Notes under the pieces: generated by a model | Told to the model about the DNA's origin: nothing | Seen by the model: only the letters and a program-made list of their open reading frames with translations | Databases searched by the model: none | DNA from: Bacillota bacterium | GTDB taxonomy: Bacteria > Bacillota > Clostridia > Peptostreptococcales > Anaerovoracaceae | Assembly (NCBI GenBank): GCA_029219125.1 | Contig: JAQXSU010000194.1 | Location: forward strand, 1 to 6,506 | Direction: 5' to 3' | DNA: 6,506 nt | Shown: in pieces, positions 4,648 through 6,506 of the stretch | How the letters are laid out: each line of letters starts with the position of its first letter | Numbering within the stretch: the first letter of the stretch is position 1 | Position numbers and translations under genes: made by a program

Positions 4648-6506
4648 ATGTTTGAGTGGGTAATCAGTACAAGTCTTCTTATCGTGATTGTAATGGTTCT
4701 CCGGCAGCTGCTGAAGGACAGGATCCAGCCATGGGTCCGGTATGCTCTGTGGCTGGTGGTGCTGGCACGGCTGCTGGTACCGTTTCAATTTGGGGAATTT
4801 GATTTCAGCATGATGAATGGGGTGGAGCAGCTGCCGGTGGTGCAGGAAATAGACAGTATGCGGAATGTGGATCAGATTGCACATATGGATGATGGCAGTG
4901 TGGAAGGATATGATCTGTCCGGCCTGTCTGCAGATACACCGCAGATTGTGGCAAGGAATAAAACGGATCAGGAATTTCAGAAAATGGAGACTTCGCTGAA
5001 GCTGCGGAACCTGTTTGCTGCAGTGTGGAAGGCTGGTATGCTGCTGATGGCAGCTGTGTTTCTGGCGGGAAACGGGCAGTTCCATGCAAAACTTGTCCGC
5101 ACGCGGCGTCTTCTTTCCATGGAGAATATGGCCTGCCCGGTCTATGTGACGGAGTCTATTGAAACACCATGCCTGTTCGGATTTTTTAAACCGATCATCT
5201 ATGTGACGCCGGAGGTGGCAGCGGACAGCAGGACGCTGCGGTATGCGGTGGAACATGAAATGAGTCATTACCGGCAGAAAGATCCGCTCTGGTCTCTGCT
5301 TCGCGGTATCTGTCTGATCATGCAGTGGTTCAATCCGCTGGTGTGGGCAGCTGCAGTCCTGTCGAAGAATGACTGCGAGCTGGCCTGTGATGCGGCGACC
5401 ATCCGGCGGCTGGGAGAAGAAGAACGGGCTGACTACGGACGGACCCTGATCGAGATGACAAGGCCGGGACGAAATGTTTTGCTCATAAACGCTACCACCA
5501 TGACGGGCAGCAGACACGCCCTGAAAGAAAGAATCGAAATGATTGCAAAGAAGCCAAAGATGGCGGTTTGCACTCTGATCGTGGTGATCCTGGTTGCCGC
5601 TGCGGCAGTGCTGGTGACCTTTACCGGTGCAAAGAATGACGGATTCTATCAGTGGCTGCAGAGTGTGGAACTGACGGATAAAACTTCGGTGACTGTAGGC
5701 CAGCGCAGCGATGATGAAAACATCAGACTATGGGTTCCCCTTTATGAAGAATCGGACAGAGAAGCGTTGATGATAATTATCCGCAAAATCAGTGAGGATC
5801 AGATCCGGAAGGGTACTGTTACAACTGAAGAACAAGGCTGCAGTCTGTCAATGTATGATTTTGATCTCAACGAAGAGAATGATTCACAGTTCAGTGTAGT
5901 TCGGTCAGCTGATTTTTATGTTCTGACTTCCGGAGAAGTCTATGTAGTATTTGATACAGCGACAAATAAAGAACTTGGAAGTAAAAGAAAAAGCTGGATT
6001 ATCGATAGCCCGGCGCTTACGGCATTCATTATCGGGAAGGCAGGCGGACAGAAAACAGACTTTCAAAACAGGCTGCGGTCTGTTATGGCAGATGTGAAGG
6101 CTGATGACTTTGAAGAAATAAGCACGCTGTGGTATGCAGACAGAGAAGAAATTGCCGACGCATTGAACCGGGCTGCAGGAGAGGAAAGTACAAGCAGGCT
6201 TGCCGTAGGAACAGACTTATACTGGTTTGTAAGTATTAATCTGAAGGATCGGCCGGAAGATACAGTAGGAGGACTGCACAGGTATCTAAGACTCCAGTGC
6301 GGTCTGAAGGAAAATCTGGTGGAGATTACCTGTTATGAAGGTGCATCATTTGAGAAAATGTATCTGATGGATGAGGCACTTTATAATCTGGTACGTCATT
6401 CAAGGGATTATGAGGAGATTGTCGATCCCGAGGCATACGAGAAATTTGCAGACATTCTGGTGCCGCAGATGGAATTTCATCTGAACAGCATGTCAGAGGC
6501 CAATCG
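4648..6506 (+). CDS. BlaR1-like M56 metalloprotease with extracellular sensor domain (3' end beyond the window)
   Basis: 619 complete codons are visible with no stop, so the gene is partial at the right edge. It begins at ATG 4648 after a G-rich site (4636-4640). Membrane segments are at about 3-19, 30-47, 121-141 and 305-325. The cytoplasmic M56 domain between segments 3 and 4 has H203-E-M-S-H207, and E244 (in C-E-L-A-C-D) as probable third zinc ligand. Segment 4 leads to an exported domain (about 326 onward) that is the expected ligand sensor. BlaR1 proteins carry a penicillin-binding domain there with STxK, SxN and KTG motifs. Here only chance S-x-x-K strings occur (S-K-R-K, S-F-E-K), with no visible KTG, so the ligand is probably something else. 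Activation should lead to inactivation of the BlaI-type repressor encoded upstream. The domain is shared with the neighbouring sensor-only protein. Calling it blaR1 would overstate what is known. Confidence 0.9.
   Translation, partial: MFEWVISTSLLIVIVMVLRQLLKDRIQPWVRYALWLVVLARLLVPFQFGEFDFSMMNGVEQLPVVQEIDSMRNVDQIAHMDDGSVEGYDLSGLSADTPQIVARNKTDQEFQKMETSLKLRNLFAAVWKAGMLLMAAVFLAGNGQFHAKLVRTRRLLSMENMACPVYVTESIETPCLFGFFKPIIYVTPEVAADSRTLRYAVEHEMSHYRQKDPLWSLLRGICLIMQWFNPLVWAAAVLSKNDCELACDAATIRRLGEEERADYGRTLIEMTRPGRNVLLINATTMTGSRHALKERIEMIAKKPKMAVCTLIVVILVAAAAVLVTFTGAKNDGFYQWLQSVELTDKTSVTVGQRSDDENIRLWVPLYEESDREALMIIIRKISEDQIRKGTVTTEEQGCSLSMYDFDLNEENDSQFSVVRSADFYVLTSGEVYVVFDTATNKELGSKRKSWIIDSPALTAFIIGKAGGQKTDFQNRLRSVMADVKADDFEEISTLWYADREEIADALNRAAGEESTSRLAVGTDLYWFVSINLKDRPEDTVGGLHRYLRLQCGLKENLVEITCYEGASFEKMYLMDEALYNLVRHSRDYEEIVDPEAYEKFADILVPQMEFHLNSMSEAN

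Noticed and set aside
4453..5517. Long open frame (354 codons) on the - strand
   Set aside because: It lies opposite the sensor-only and M56 genes, both supported by motifs. Its product is a His/Pro/Gln-rich composition typical of an antisense shadow and has no recognisable domain.
5986..6357. Penicillin-binding active site in the M56 sensor domain (S-K-R-K and S-F-E-K strings)
   Set aside because: These S-x-x-K strings lack the surrounding STxK context and no SxN or KTG motif follows in the visible sequence. The paralogue does not keep them.

Overview
The window looks like chromosomal DNA of a Firmicute of the Clostridia, most likely a Lachnospiraceae-type gut bacterium. The grounds are strong purine-rich Shine-Dalgarno sites, coding DNA of balanced GC rich in CTG and CGG codons, AT-rich gaps, a BlaI/M56 (BlaR1-like) pair and an ECF-type sigma factor paired with a membrane protein. 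The assignment is inferred from gene content and style; no marker gene fixes the species. All recognised genes are on the + strand.

Region 1 (1-1910) is a two-gene unit. It holds an ECF-like sigma-70 family sigma factor, then a single-pass membrane protein that overlaps it by 11 bases. The second protein has a short cytoplasmic tail, one membrane segment and a large exported part. It sits where an anti-sigma or sensor protein would be expected, but I recognise no named anti-sigma domain.

Region 2 (about 1939-2997) is an HD-domain phosphohydrolase that probably has its own extended -10 promoter. Its likely start (2002) lies inside a longer open frame that begins at 1900.

Region 3 (2998-3340) is an AT-rich gap with no convincing gene but dense structure. 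It has three exact DnaA boxes (TTATCCACA), two further TTATCC cores, a 12-bp inverted repeat enclosing a 14-bp palindrome, an intrinsic terminator, and then a consensus-like promoter carrying two BlaI-type operators.

Region 4 (3341-6506) is a BlaI-type repressor, a small membrane-anchored protein, and a BlaR1-like M56 metalloprotease that runs off the right edge. The small protein is a paralogue of the C-terminal membrane segment plus extracellular sensor domain of the M56 protein, with no protease domain. The order repressor, sensor-only protein, protease-sensor departs from the classical two-gene bla/mec layout. The sensor domains show no recognisable penicillin-binding motif set, so the signal is unknown. 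In the working model, ligand binding outside the cell activates the M56 protease, BlaI is inactivated, and the BlaI-controlled operon is derepressed. The sensor-only protein would be a co-receptor, decoy or modulator; this is inference.

The most notable signals are the sensor-only paralogue inside the BlaI/M56 operon and the DnaA-box cluster in the 2998-3230 gap.
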